From positions 1-64,000 of the forward strand of contig DXGJ01000009.1 of the NCBI GenBank assembly GCA_019113985.1: a stretch of DNA of 64,000 nucleotides, in the 5' to 3' direction. This DNA is from Candidatus Levilactobacillus faecigallinarum. Its GTDB lineage: Bacteria > Bacillota > Bacilli > Lactobacillales > Lactobacillaceae. The first letter of the stretch is position 1, and every line of letters starts with the position of its first letter. Both the position numbers and the translations under genes were made by a program. Below are positions 52,207-61,789 of this stretch, one piece after another. Below the pieces are notes generated by a model. The model saw only the letters and a list, made by a program, of their open reading frames with translations. It did no database searches and was not told the origin of the DNA.

Positions 52207-55200
52207 TTGAACATGGTAAAAGGTGAATGGCGTTACATCCGTCATAATCGGTTGATTTTAATCTCCGTATTGGCGATTATGTTTATTCCATTCCTTTATA
52301 GCATCTTCTTCCTGCGGTCAGTTTGGGACCCATACGGCGAAACCGGTGAATTACCGGTTGCCGTGGTGAACCAAGACCAGGCTGTGACCTACCAGGGGAA
52401 GACGTTAAACGTTGGGGATCAAACCATCACCAACTTAAAGAAGAATAGTCAATTGGGCTGGCACTTCGTTTCGAAGTCGCAGGCCGCACAGGGTTTGAAG
52501 GACCGAAAGTACTACACGGTCATCACGATTCCCAAGAACTTCTCGGCGAACGCCGCAACGGCGCTGGATAAGCATCCGAAGAAGATGGCGTTTACCTACA
52601 AGACCAACGCCTCCGCAAACTACATTGCGAAGGTTATGAGTGACGTGGGCGCCGATAAGCTGAAGAGCGAAATCAGTGCCAAGGTTACTAAGGCCTACGC
52701 CCAAGCCACGTTTGACCAGATCTACAAGGTCGGCAAGGGCATGAACAAGGCCGCTAAGGGATCCGCCCAGTTGAAGGACGGGACGGTTACCTTAACCGAT
52801 GGTCTGAACACCTACACGACCGGGGTTAAGACACTGAACAACGGTCTGCAACAGATGAAGACCAGCGTTACGCCATTGGCAACTGGGATTCAGAAGTTGT
52901 CGAGTGGGGCGAACACGTTGAAGTCTGGGCTGGGCCAGTATACAGCGGCGGTCGGTCAATACACGGCCGGCGTTAGCCAATACAGTGCTGGTGTGAACCA
53001 ATTTACCAGTGGTGTTAGTCAGCTGAGTGCTGGGATGCCACAATTAACGGCTGGTGCTAGCCAGCTGAATAATGGTGCTCAAAGCCTGAACAAGGGTGTT
53101 TACCAGTACGTTGACGGGGTCTACACGTTGAACACTGGGGTGAAGAAGTTAGGATCCGGTGTTGGTCCATTAGCAGATGGCGTTTCTAAGCTGTACGCTG
53201 GGTCAACGTCATTGAACTCGGGATTATCCAAGTTAAGTGATAATTCAAGTGCTTTGACCACCGGTGCCAGTTCATTGGCCGATGGTGCTAGTCAGGTTAG
53301 CCAAGGGGTTTCTTCATTACAAAGTCAGTTAAACCAAATGATGAGTGGCGATACTATGTCACAAGTTGCGCAATTGCAGACGTTGGTATCTGAACTTGAG
53401 AGTTTAAAGAATAATCAGCAGATGAGCGCATTGGGAACAACGTTGAGCCCTGCGTTGACGCAGTTAGTGGCAGCTGAAACACAATTGAACCAAGCGATTG
53501 CTGCCGAAAAGGGTGCTGCAACGAAGGTTCAGACTGCAGCTACTAATGTTGGTGGTACATCGTCTGAAAATACAACGACCAAAAACTCTGGTGATCAGAG
53601 TGCTGCGGCCGGGACTAAGTCAGCGATTGCGGCAGCTCAAGCTAATTTGAGTAAGGCTGCGAATGCTTCTGATGATAGTGCTAAGGATTCCGCTGTTAAG
53701 GCAGCTCAAGCTGAATTGAGTAATGCCCAAACGCAGAATAGTAAGATTAGTGGGACGACTACGCAAACAACCAAGGCTGCTGATACCAGTAGTGTGACGG
53801 ACGCCGCAACTAATCTGGTGGCCGCACAAAAAGCTGTTATGGCCGCAACATCTAGCTTCCAATCGGCGATGACCCAAGTTATGACGGCTCTCAGCCAGAC
53901 TGGGATTGATGCAACAACGGCTCAAACACTTGGGAACGTTGCATCAAGTGCCCAAAGTGCTGACTTGGCAGGACTTTCTGATAAGTTAAAGGGCCTTAGT
54001 GGTCTGGCATCACAAACGACCGACTTACAAAAGCTGGTCGATGGTGCCAACTCATTGAGTGCTGGGGCGAATACGTTAAGTCAAGGTGTCACGACTTACA
54101 CATCGGGTGTTGATGCCGCTTTAGCCGGTTCTAAGCAATTAAACACTGGTTTAGGTTCCCTGAATCAACAAGTACCAACGTTGAAGAACGGGGTTACCCA
54201 AATCATGAACGGAACTGCTCAGCTAGCCAAGAACGGCTCAACGCTGAAGTCTGGTTCCAGCCAATTAGCTAGTGGGACAAGCAGTCTGAACAGTGGTTTA
54301 CAAACGGCCGCTGCCGGGGTTAATAAGCTGAACGCCAACACGCCGAAGTTAACGGCCGCTGGTAACAAGCTGAACAGTGCTTCGGGTCAATTGAATAGCG
54401 CTTCCGGTCAACTGACCAGTGGTGCTAGCCAATTAGCCGGTGGGTTGAACACCCTGGAAGGCAAGATTCCAGCGCTGACCAGTGGGGTTAACCAATTGGC
54501 TGATGGGTCCGCTAAGTTGGACGCCAACAGTAATCAGCTGATTCAGGGTGGCGACAAGCTCGCCAAGGGGAGCAATACGCTCGCTAAGTCCCTGAAGAGT
54601 GGTGCCGACCAGATTACGGCGCAACCGTTGACCAGCAAGACGGCCGACATGTTTGCGTCACCTACCAAGCTGAAGCATGAAAACTACAGCTACGTACCAA
54701 ACTACGGGCACGCCTTAGCACCTTACGTGCTGTCCGTTGCCTTGTACGTTGGGGCCTTAGTCTTCAACTTCGCCTTCCCAATCCGGAAGGTCTCCATGGC
54801 CGGTGGTTCCGTTGCCGGGTGGTTCTGGAGCAAGGTCTCCATTGGGGCCGTTGAAGCCTTTGCCATGGCCGTTATCGAACCTTCCCTGATGATGTTGGGC
54901 GGGTTGACGGTTCAACACCCAATCCAGTTGATCATCTTGTCGATTGCGTTCTCGGAGGCGTCGATGTTCATCGTGATGTTCCTGTCGATGCTCCTGGACA
55001 ACCCAGGTCGATTCATCGCCATGATTCTCCTGATGCTACAACTGGGTGGTTCCGGTGGGACCTTCCCAATGGAAGTTACCAACCACTTCTACAACGTGGT
55101 TCATCCGTTCTTACCAATGACTTACTCGATTCTTGGTTTCCGACAAGCCATTACCGATGGGATGGGCAGTGGCGTTGAATGGCAAGCAGTGGGCGTTCTC

Positions 55201-55344
55201 GCGCTCTTTGTGGTCATCAACTTAGCCTTACTGTACCCAACCATGCACTGGCTACAGAAGAAGCACCTGATGGGTGTTTCACAGTTAGACGACAACCAAA
55301 AATTGCAAGCCGTCGAAGATCCGACTAGTAAGCGTCATTCCTAA
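52207..55344 (+). CDS. YhgE/Pip-family membrane protein
   Basis: The 1045-residue protein has one N-terminal membrane span (about 16-36), a very long extracellular region and a C-terminal block of five or six spans (about 845-1025). The outer region starts with the YhgE N-domain (ELPVAVVNQDQ) and then contains tandem repeats with Leu/Gly at regular spacing (L-x-x-G-x-x-x-L) at about 195-385 and 620-810, flanking a coiled, Ala/Gln/Ser-rich insert (about 390-600). L. lactis Pip is a phage receptor; YhgE proteins are linked to ESX/Type VII-like loci in some bacteria. Start TTG 52207, nine bases after GGGAG. Confidence 0.88.
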   Translation: MNMVKGEWRYIRHNRLILISVLAIMFIPFLYSIFFLRSVWDPYGETGELPVAVVNQDQAVTYQGKTLNVGDQTITNLKKNSQLGWHFVSKSQAAQGLKDRKYYTVITIPKNFSANAATALDKHPKKMAFTYKTNASANYIAKVMSDVGADKLKSEISAKVTKAYAQATFDQIYKVGKGMNKAAKGSAQLKDGTVTLTDGLNTYTTGVKTLNNGLQQMKTSVTPLATGIQKLSSGANTLKSGLGQYTAAVGQYTAGVSQYSAGVNQFTSGVSQLSAGMPQLTAGASQLNNGAQSLNKGVYQYVDGVYTLNTGVKKLGSGVGPLADGVSKLYAGSTSLNSGLSKLSDNSSALTTGASSLADGASQVSQGVSSLQSQLNQMMSGDTMSQVAQLQTLVSELESLKNNQQMSALGTTLSPALTQLVAAETQLNQAIAAEKGAATKVQTAATNVGGTSSENTTTKNSGDQSAAAGTKSAIAAAQANLSKAANASDDSAKDSAVKAAQAELSNAQTQNSKISGTTTQTTKAADTSSVTDAATNLVAAQKAVMAATSSFQSAMTQVMTALSQTGIDATTAQTLGNVASSAQSADLAGLSDKLKGLSGLASQTTDLQKLVDGANSLSAGANTLSQGVTTYTSGVDAALAGSKQLNTGLGSLNQQVPTLKNGVTQIMNGTAQLAKNGSTLKSGSSQLASGTSSLNSGLQTAAAGVNKLNANTPKLTAAGNKLNSASGQLNSASGQLTSGASQLAGGLNTLEGKIPALTSGVNQLADGSAKLDANSNQLIQGGDKLAKGSNTLAKSLKSGADQITAQPLTSKTADMFASPTKLKHENYSYVPNYGHALAPYVLSVALYVGALVFNFAFPIRKVSMAGGSVAGWFWSKVSIGAVEAFAMAVIEPSLMMLGGLTVQHPIQLIILSIAFSEASMFIVMFLSMLLDNPGRFIAMILLMLQLGGSGGTFPMEVTNHFYNVVHPFLPMTYSILGFRQAITDGMGSGVEWQAVGVLALFVVINLALLYPTMHWLQKKHLMGVSQLDDNQKLQAVEDPTSKRHS

Positions 55345-55349
55345 ACGGT

Positions 55350-55392
55350 TCAAAAATAGTGGTTCCCGCTGTGGGGACCACTATTTTTTTCG
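55350..55392 (+). terminator. Terminator of the yhgE-like gene
   Basis: AAATAGTGGT..CCC pairs with GGG..ACCACTATTT, followed by T residues. Confidence 0.85.
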
Positions 55393-55589
55393 GGTCACAC
55401 GCAAAAACTTTTTGGTGAAAGGCCGTTTTGATTTTTCACAAATGGCCCCACCATTGTAGGCTTCATCGGGTGAGGGACTTGATAAATGTTCGGGTTACGG
55501 TATGAAAATCATGTGAAACATGGTAGAATATCATCGTGCGGTTTATAACGCATTTCATATTTCAGAGTATTCGACGGAGGCAAACATTC

Positions 55590-56396
55590 TTGAATAAACG
55601 AAGGCCAAACCCCAAGCAAGTGCCAGATCCCGACGAACCGTTATGGCGGTCGACACTGCGGGTAGCCATGCCCCTTAACCTGAGTTACATTCCGATTGGG
55701 CTGGCTTGTGGGATTTTGCTACACGCGGCAGGGTTCAATACCTTACTGACTGGATTGGTTTCTGTATTAATCTTTTCCGGTGGGGCACAATTCTTAATCG
55801 CCACGATGCTGACAATTAACTCCCCACTACTTTCAATTGTCTTGATGCTGTTTTTCTTAGAGTTACGTTACGCTTTACTGAGTTCAAGTTTGTCCCCTTA
55901 TCTTAAGGGACAATCCAATCGATTCTTGTTCTTCTTTGCCGTTTCCTTGAACGACGAAAACTACGCCATCAACTACCTGAAGTTCGCGACTGATAAGAAG
56001 TGGACCGGGAAAGAAGCGTTGATGGTCGAGCACTATTCGCTGTTGTTCTGGGCCCTGAGTAACCTTATCGGGAGTCTGATTGGAAGCGCCCTGAAGATTG
56101 ATTTGGGGATCGTTAATTTTGCATTGACGGCGCTGTTCCTCTACATGATCGTGATGCAAATCAAGAACCGATTGACGCTCCTCATCTGTGTGGTGGCTGG
56201 CCTACTGGCGGCCGTCTGCATGATGATTGTGAAGAGTACCCTTGGCTTGGTCATCTCCACGATTATCGCGTCATTGATCGGGTTTGCGCTGGAGTCTAGT
56301 CTGCGCAAGTACCTACCAGATAGTCACTGGCTCTGGAAACTGCGGAGTCCGGGGGCCAAGAAATCGGCTGTTGAAGAGAGTGCGGATGGAAAATAA
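55590..56396 (+). CDS. azlC: AzlC-family branched-chain amino acid exporter subunit
   Basis: The 268-residue membrane protein has PLNLSYIPIGLACGILLHAAGF, VLIFSGGAQFLIATM and LELRYALLSSSLSPYL, hallmark AzlC motifs, and about seven spans. With AzlD it exports branched-chain amino acids (azaleucine resistance). I chose TTG 55590, nine bases after GGAGG; an ATG-free extension to 55536 lacks support. AzlD follows 18 bases later. Confidence 0.9.
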   Translation: MNKRRPNPKQVPDPDEPLWRSTLRVAMPLNLSYIPIGLACGILLHAAGFNTLLTGLVSVLIFSGGAQFLIATMLTINSPLLSIVLMLFFLELRYALLSSSLSPYLKGQSNRFLFFFAVSLNDENYAINYLKFATDKKWTGKEALMVEHYSLLFWALSNLIGSLIGSALKIDLGIVNFALTALFLYMIVMQIKNRLTLLICVVAGLLAAVCMMIVKSTLGLVISTIIASLIGFALESSLRKYLPDSHWLWKLRSPGAKKSAVEESADGK

Positions 56397-56414
56397 GGAT
56401 GCAGGGAGAAGTTT

Positions 56415-56765
56415 ATGAGTACAGTTAATACTTGGACCACGACACAACACTTTTGGCTAGTTATTCTCGGCTTTTGCGTTGCCTTCGTGCCGCGTTTCCT
56501 ACCCTTAATGTTGTTCACGAAGCGGGAGATTCCCGAGTGGTTCAACGAATGGATGAAGTACGTGCCGGTGTCACTGTTTACGGCGCTGGTGGTGAAGGAT
56601 ATCTTCATCGATAGTGCGACCTATCAGGTGATGTTCACCCAGATTCCCGAAATGATTGCGTCGATCATCGTCATCATCGTGGCGTACCGCACCCGATCCA
56701 TGGCGTTATCGGTCATCATTGGGTTGGTCGGCGTGTTCCTCCTCTCCATGGCGATTCACGTATAA
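56415..56765 (+). CDS. azlD: AzlD-family branched-chain amino acid exporter subunit
   Basis: The 116-residue protein has three or four spans and the AzlD pattern FVPRFLPLMLFTKREIPEWFNEWMKYVPVSLFTALVVKDIF. It pairs with AzlC and is co-transcribed. SD GGGAGAAG. A terminator follows. Confidence 0.92.
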   Translation: MSTVNTWTTTQHFWLVILGFCVAFVPRFLPLMLFTKREIPEWFNEWMKYVPVSLFTALVVKDIFIDSATYQVMFTQIPEMIASIIVIIVAYRTRSMALSVIIGLVGVFLLSMAIHV

Positions 56766-56787
56766 CCTTTTATCTAAACCTAAAAAA

Positions 56788-56832
56788 AGTAACGTCCTTT
56801 CGGTGTTTTCACCGAAAGGACGTTTTTGTTTG
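56788..56832 (+). terminator. Terminator of azlCD
   Basis: AACGTCCTTTCGGTG (56791-56805) pairs perfectly with CACCGAAAGGACGTT (56810-56824) and TTTT follows. Confidence 0.92.
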
Positions 56833-56954
56833 GATGAAGAGTCGTTCAAGGGGGTGCTCATCGAGCTTTTACGGCGGCTTAGTGCGACGTTACCCGAGTA
56901 TCCGGGGGGAAGTCCCAACGGGGAGAAAAGTCGGTAGGCGGTGATAAAATGGGC

Positions 56955-56992
56955 AAAAAAAGGGTGCCCCCCAGGTACGGGTCACCCAAAAA
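56955..56992 (-). terminator. Terminator of the 179-aa membrane gene
   Basis: On the minus strand GGGTGACCC pairs with GGGGGCACCC (with small mismatches) and a run of seven T follows. Confidence 0.7.
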
Positions 56993-56998
56993 TGTGGT

Positions 56999-57538
56999 TT
57001 AGAATGTTACCGCGTAGGTCATCGATAGTGCGAAGCTGAAGACCAGCAAAAAGCCCAAGAGGGGCAAGCTGTAGCGGCGGATGTTGTCCATTAAGGACTG
57101 GAACCAGCTAATGAAGTACTTGTGGTCCTCATCCCAGGCGTTGTGCATGATGGTCTGGCTGGTGGTCATGATGGCGGTGTAGAGCAGACCGCAGAATGAA
57201 GCCACGAAGACCAGGTAGAGCAGGCTGACGCCGAGGTTGCCGGCTAGGAAAACACTGACCAGTTGGGTAATCGCGACGATGGCCATGGTCAGACTCAGGA
57301 AAGCCAGCAAAGTGACCGGCCAACGTTTAGGCAGCGTTGAGAAGACCAGGAACAGCACGATGATGCGCAGGCCCATTAACAGGCTGGCCAGAAAGCCGTC
57401 GAGCGTCAGGGCGTGGAAAACGATGGGGTTCGCGGCACTCACGTGGGCTAAGTTGAGCACCAGGAGAATGGCGAATAAGAGGACACACCAGCCAATTAAG
57501 ATCCGGCTCGTGAAACGGGAAATACCAAGTTTTTGCAT
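56999..57538 (-). CDS. Hypothetical membrane protein, 179 aa
   Basis: The protein has about five membrane spans and a short cytosolic loop (NAWDEDHKYFISWFQSLMDNIRRY). No known family is recognisable. AAGGAG precedes the ATG at good distance, and a terminator follows. It lies between azlCD and cfa and is transcribed alone. Confidence 0.72.
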   Translation of the reverse strand: MQKLGISRFTSRILIGWCVLLFAILLVLNLAHVSAANPIVFHALTLDGFLASLLMGLRIIVLFLVFSTLPKRWPVTLLAFLSLTMAIVAITQLVSVFLAGNLGVSLLYLVFVASFCGLLYTAIMTTSQTIMHNAWDEDHKYFISWFQSLMDNIRRYSLPLLGFLLVFSFALSMTYAVTF

Positions 57539-57649
57539 AATGAACTCCTTTGAATACGGCTAGACGACCGGGGCCGCCACTAAATCGGTTACATACTAAC
57601 GAATATACCACGAAAGACGCGGGGATGCGAAAAAATCTCTGACGACAGA

Positions 57650-57702
57650 CAAAAGGCGCGCCATCCCCGGTGATCAATCCGGGCAGGGTGCGCCTTTTTA
57701 TT
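57650..57702. terminator. Bidirectional terminator downstream of cfa
   Basis: AAAAGGCGCGCC pairs with GGTGCGCCTTTTT (one mismatch), with an inner CCCGG/CCGGG stem. Confidence 0.75.
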
Positions 57703-57734
57703 GGTGCAACGATCCGCGGTCGTTGCGTCTAGTT

Positions 57735-58928
57735 TTAATCCGTGACTTTTTCTTGTTCAGCGTACATGTAGTCCCGCGTCATCGGAAGCATCCGGGCTGA
57801 AGGCCCCTTCGAGATCAAATACTGGATCACGTCAATGTTACCAGATTTGAAGGACGCTGCGCAAGCTTGGAGGTAAAGATCCCACATCCGGACGAACTTT
57901 TCGTCGAACATCTTGGCAACTTCCTCACGGTGTTGGTTAAAGTTTTCGTCCCAGATTTCAACGGTCTTTTGGTAATGCCGCCGAAGGGGTTCCATGTCAT
58001 CGATCTGTAGGCCGTTCTCGATGATGTGGGTGGTGTTTTCAATCAGCCCAGGCACGTAACCACCCGGGAAAATCCACTTGTTCAACCAACCATTGTTGGC
58101 GCCACCCTGTTGCCGGGTGATACCGTGAATCAAGGCGACCCCATCGTTCATCAGGTACTTCTGAACGCAGTCGAAGTATTGACCCAGGTTCTCGGCACCG
58201 ACGTGTTCGAACATCCCCACGGAGGTGATGTAGTCCCACTGTTCGTTGCCCAGTTCCCGGTAGTCTTCCAACCGGACTTCGGCGACGTCGGCCAGGCCTT
58301 CTTCTTGAATCCGTTGGTTCACGTAGTCGTATTGTTCCTGACTCAGGGTGATCCCGGTCACGTGCAGGCCATATTCTTTGGCGGCCGTTAACATCAGGGT
58401 ACCCCAGCCACAACCAATGTCTAAGAGGGTCTTACCAGGTTGGGGGTTCAGCTTCTTGATGATATGGTGAACCTTGTTGACTTGTGCGGTCTTCAGGTCG
58501 TCTTCCGGCGTCTCGAAGTAGGCACACGAGTAGGTCATGGTATCGTCCAACCAGAGTTGGTAGAAGTTGTTCCCGATATCGTAATGGTTCTGGACGTCGG
58601 TCTTGCTTTCCTTTTCGGTGTGCTTCTGCTTCGGCAGGAAGTGGATGTACTTCTTGTTGTGGAAGAAGCTGTCGGCATTCTCGTAGGCTGCGGTTAGCAG
58701 GTCTTCGATGCTGCCGTCGATCTCAATCGTGCCGTCCATGATGGCTTCCCCTAGCGCAATCGAGGCGTTGCGGGAGATTTCCTTAATCGGAATGGCCTGA
58801 TGGATGGTGATGGTGTTGGCGGGAGTGCCGGTCCCATAAACATCGCTAGTACCGTCCCAGTAGTTAACGCGGACGGGGATGTTGAAGGTATGGCTCAGAA
58901 ACGTCTTGTAAAAAGTTTTTTCAAGCAT
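57735..58928 (-). CDS. cfa: Cyclopropane-fatty-acyl-phospholipid synthase
   Basis: The 397-residue enzyme adds a methylene group from SAM to unsaturated acyl chains of membrane phospholipids. It has the N-terminal lipid-binding domain (about 1-105), the linking [14 protein letters not shown] block, the SAM loop [10 protein letters not shown] and the conserved EHVG and GGYVPGL segments. Length is normal. AAAGGA precedes the ATG. In lactobacilli cfa is induced by acid and in stationary phase. A cre-like site lies upstream at 59032. Confidence 0.96.
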   Translation of the reverse strand: MLEKTFYKTFLSHTFNIPVRVNYWDGTSDVYGTGTPANTITIHQAIPIKEISRNASIALGEAIMDGTIEIDGSIEDLLTAAYENADSFFHNKKYIHFLPKQKHTEKESKTDVQNHYDIGNNFYQLWLDDTMTYSCAYFETPEDDLKTAQVNKVHHIIKKLNPQPGKTLLDIGCGWGTLMLTAAKEYGLHVTGITLSQEQYDYVNQRIQEEGLADVAEVRLEDYRELGNEQWDYITSVGMFEHVGAENLGQYFDCVQKYLMNDGVALIHGITRQQGGANNGWLNKWIFPGGYVPGLIENTTHIIENGLQIDDMEPLRRHYQKTVEIWDENFNQHREEVAKMFDEKFVRMWDLYLQACAASFKSGNIDVIQYLISKGPSARMLPMTRDYMYAEQEKVTD

Positions 58929-59031
58929 GTTCGAGGTCCTTTCTCATTAGCATTATCTTCCGATAAGGAAAACAAAATTACCTAGCCATTATACGCCTGT
59001 CGGCCCCTAAAATGTAAGGGAGACGGCTCTG

Positions 59032-59045
59032 TGTAAGCGGTTAAC
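59032..59045. promoter_or_regulatory. cre-like site between cfa and the TPR-like gene
   Basis: TGTAAGCGGTTAAC fits the cre consensus at 12 of 14 positions. It lies about 100 bases before cfa (minus) and 85 before the gene at 59130. Confidence 0.4.
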
Positions 59046-59129
59046 CTTTCAGCTAAATTGGCAAATATGACAGTTTGGCCGGTGAGCATGGTATAATAAG
59101 ACTACATTAACCAGCGGAGGTCTTTTACT

Positions 59130-60047
59130 GTGAAAAAATGGGTATGGGTCGTGGCAACCATCGTCGTCGCGTTATTGATTGGCGGCTACGCTTATTCCAA
59201 TCATCATGCGACAGCCAAGGAATATGCAGCAGCCATGGATAACGGCCGAACGGCTTTGAAGGCCAAGAATTACACGCAAGCAGAGAGTTATTTTCAAAAT
59301 GCATTGAAGCGCAAGCTCAATGATCCAACGGCACAAACGTACTTAACGCAAACGCAACGGTTCGTGTCCGGTGAGAACGCCTTGACCGCGCGGAAGTTCC
59401 GCAACGCCCAGGGCCGCTACCAGAAGGTTTCGGACACCAAGAACGGCTCCGACGTGCTGACCAAGCGGGCCAAGCAACGCCTCAAGCAGGTCAAGGGCAT
59501 CCGGGCCAACGTGACGCAGTTCAAGGAACTCCTGACCAAGGCGCAGGAGCAGAATCAAGCGCTGAACTACGGGGTCTCGAACAATACCTTGGACGAACTC
59601 TTTAATAACAAGAAGTTCCAGCAGAGTTACTACAAGAACTTGTACAACCAGGCCTTAGCACTGCGGAAGGCCAACAACGCGGGCCAGACGGCAGCCATCA
59701 CCAAGAGTGGTTCGACGGCCGCCAGCACGTCGTCTAGTGACACCAGCAACAGCAGCACCGGGACCAGCGACAGCAACGCCAACAGTAGTAGTGCGTCGCT
59801 GACGTCGTCAGAATCGGCCGCTGCCAAGAACTACAAGGGGAAGAATGAATACACGGTCACCAAGAAGCAGACTGAGTTGAACGGGAAAGTCATTACCGAC
59901 GCCCAGATCAGTGCTGCTCGGCAGACCATCAACGCGGCCGGCGGTCAAGCTGACGCGATGAGTAATCAAGACGTCCGGGTCGCCTTACAACAAGCCGACA
60001 AGAAGGGCATCTCCCTGACTAAGTACACGCAAACGTACTTGAAGTAG
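59130..60047 (+). CDS. Membrane-anchored TPR-like protein with Ser-rich linker
   Basis: The 305-residue protein has an N-terminal anchor (KKWVWVVATIVVALLIGGYAYS), TPR-like helices (about 35-150: YTQAESYFQNALKRKLND and RFRNAQGRYQKV type), a Ser/Thr/Asn-rich linker (about 193-232) and a C-terminal helical domain (about 240-305). There is no lipobox cysteine, so it stays as a single-span protein with the bulk outside. Function unknown; it may be a wall-associated scaffold. GTG start, nine bases after GGAGG. Confidence 0.82.
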   Translation: MKKWVWVVATIVVALLIGGYAYSNHHATAKEYAAAMDNGRTALKAKNYTQAESYFQNALKRKLNDPTAQTYLTQTQRFVSGENALTARKFRNAQGRYQKVSDTKNGSDVLTKRAKQRLKQVKGIRANVTQFKELLTKAQEQNQALNYGVSNNTLDELFNNKKFQQSYYKNLYNQALALRKANNAGQTAAITKSGSTAASTSSSDTSNSSTGTSDSNANSSSASLTSSESAAAKNYKGKNEYTVTKKQTELNGKVITDAQISAARQTINAAGGQADAMSNQDVRVALQQADKKGISLTKYTQTYLK

Positions 60048-60363
60048 TCGCTAATGACTTAAATAAAGGCCACCTGGAAACCGTTTCCGGGCGCAACTAG
60101 CACAAAAACGCTATCCAGTCAGTGGGTAGCGTTTTTGTATTGGCGGTTTGTAAGCGAGACTAACCAACCAACCGAAGTTTTTTGGGTGGTCAGAGATGTG
60201 ATTGCACACACAAGAAGTTAAGACAATCATTGATTTAACAACGAATGCGGCTGGTTAGACCGGTAAAAAGGGCAAGAGTCATTATTTACCCTAGATTGGT
60301 AAGGGTGGTTTACTATAGTACTAGGTCCACAGAACCAATTACACTGTAAGGGGGGTAAGGGTG
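60048..60363. other. 316-base stretch before the ROK regulator
   Basis: It holds the terminator at 60104-60138 and a possible -10 (TATAGT near 60313-60318). No further gene is seen. Confidence 0.5.
60104..60138 (+). terminator. Terminator of the TPR-like gene
   Basis: AAAAACGCTA pairs with TAGCGTTTTT around a short loop, followed by T residues. Confidence 0.88.
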
Positions 60364-60486
60364 ATGTGGCGCCTGCTTAACCGGTTTGTGAAGATCTTGG
60401 GGGATCAAGCAGGCCTACCAGATGCACAATTGGTCTGGGGTCAGGTTAGGTCTGGTGTTGACATCACCACAGATTATGATTATTAA
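60364..60486 (+). CDS. 40-residue ORF overlapping the ROK regulator start
   Basis: With a very strong SD (GGGGGGTAAGGG) this frame starts MWRLLNRFVKIL and ends TDYDY-stop, overlapping the ROK ATG at 60476 by 11 bases. The ROK gene itself has no SD, so it may depend on translation of this ORF (coupling). The peptide has an amphipathic N-terminal helix; function unknown. Confidence 0.45.
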   Translation: MWRLLNRFVKILGDQAGLPDAQLVWGQVRSGVDITTDYDY

Positions 60487-61660
60487 CAAACATATCATGC
60501 GGACGACGAACGAGAAGCAAGTGTTGCAACAGATTGTCAATGCGGGGCCCATCTCACGAAGTCAGATTTCACGAAACCTGAGCCTGAACAAGGTCACGGT
60601 CTCCGACATCTACAGTGAGCTCCTGCATGAAGGCTTGATTCGCGAAGTTGGGCACGGGGTCAGTACCCGTAACGGTGGCCGGAAACCGGTCATGGCCCTG
60701 TTGAATGTCGATTATGGGTTTGTTTTAAGCATTAATATTCTGCGGCAACGGTTCACCATTTTAACCAGTCGCTTGGATGGAAAATCGCAGGACTATACCA
60801 GCGTTTCCACGTCTGGCGTTGATTTAACCACGGTGCTCGATATGATTGAAGACCACGTGAATGAGGTTGTTGATCAGCACGACAACCGGCTATTAGGCCT
60901 GTCCTTCGGGCTAGATGGCATGATTTATGAGAATCAGATCCTGGACGCAGCCCTAAAGGGACTCAAGAACTTTGATTTGGCCAAGTACTTTGGCGACAAG
61001 TTCGGTGTGCCGGTGATGTTGGAGAACCTAGCCAACCAGTCGGCCATCTTCGAGCGGGACTTTGCCGGTGAGGGCGTTTACGAGAACCTGGTGGCGATCA
61101 CCATTCGAGACCAGGTCAATGCCGGGATTGTCACCAACGGCCACCTCTACCAGGGGCACCGGGGCGAGGCGGGGATGATTGGCAAGTGTCCGTTAGCTGA
61201 CCGCTACATGGAAGACAATCAGCAGACGGTCAACCACTACGTCTCCGAGACCAGTGTCTTGAAGCGGATTATGGAGTACCAGCAACTCGACCGGGTCGAT
61301 GTGAACCGGATTCGGCGGGATTACCTGGGGCACGACGAGGCCCTGTTGCGGATTCTCGATGAATTCACCTACTACTTGGCCAAGGTCCTGGGGAACATCT
61401 CCAGTAGTTTTGCCCCGGACGCCATCATCTTAAACGCGCCGATTCTGGAGCTGCTGCCGGAGCTGATGGATAACGTCCGCGGCTACGTCGACAAGTTGGC
61501 GATCCCGCGGAAGGCACCGCTACTCCTGACCAAGAACGCCAAGGAAGCGTCCCTGATGGGCGGAGCGTCGACCATCATCCACAAGGTCTTGGGCCTGGAT
61601 GACTTACAGTTGACGTTCCGCAACGAACGGGCTGTGGTTTTGGAACAATTAGAATCCTAA
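60476..61660 (+). CDS. ROK-family transcriptional regulator
   Basis: The 394-residue protein has an N-terminal winged helix (ISRSQISRNLSLNKVTVSDIYSELL) and a ROK domain (about 85-375) with GLSFGLDG and GHRGEAGMIG. The zinc-binding CxCGxxGCxE cluster of sugar kinases is replaced by KCPLADRYM, as in regulators of the XylR/NagC/MLC group. It probably senses a sugar or sugar phosphate. The start is ATG 60476, likely coupled to the 40-residue ORF; an upstream in-frame ATG at 60422 is unsupported. Confidence 0.88.
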   Translation: MIINKHIMRTTNEKQVLQQIVNAGPISRSQISRNLSLNKVTVSDIYSELLHEGLIREVGHGVSTRNGGRKPVMALLNVDYGFVLSINILRQRFTILTSRLDGKSQDYTSVSTSGVDLTTVLDMIEDHVNEVVDQHDNRLLGLSFGLDGMIYENQILDAALKGLKNFDLAKYFGDKFGVPVMLENLANQSAIFERDFAGEGVYENLVAITIRDQVNAGIVTNGHLYQGHRGEAGMIGKCPLADRYMEDNQQTVNHYVSETSVLKRIMEYQQLDRVDVNRIRRDYLGHDEALLRILDEFTYYLAKVLGNISSSFAPDAIILNAPILELLPELMDNVRGYVDKLAIPRKAPLLLTKNAKEASLMGGASTIIHKVLGLDDLQLTFRNERAVVLEQLES

Positions 61661-61671
61661 TCTTAAAAGTG

Positions 61672-61708
61672 GGGTGGTCGTCGCGGTTGCGGCGGCCGCC
61701 TTTTTGTC
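61672..61708 (+). terminator. Terminator of the ROK gene
   Basis: GGTGGTCGTCGC pairs with GCGGCGGCCGCC (G-T pairs allowed), followed by TTTTT. Confidence 0.75.
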
Positions 61709-61730
61709 TTGAGGGGCTCGGTGAAATCCT

Positions 61731-61759
61731 TTAGGGAATTCCCGCCACTGCGGTATAAT
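61731..61759 (+). promoter_or_regulatory. Promoter of the AI-2E family gene
   Basis: TTAGGG (61731-61736), 17-bp spacer, TATAAT (61754-61759); the -35 is weak. Confidence 0.5.
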
Positions 61760-61789
61760 AAAGCTACTATTTACGGGGAGGGTTTATTT

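Noticed and set aside
55515-55535. parS-like half site TGTGAAACA near 55510-55520
   Set aside because: Only one half matches; 11 of 16 positions overall is too weak.
56656-56937. 93-codon frame overlapping azlD
   Set aside because: It is out of frame with azlD, crosses its terminator and has no SD.
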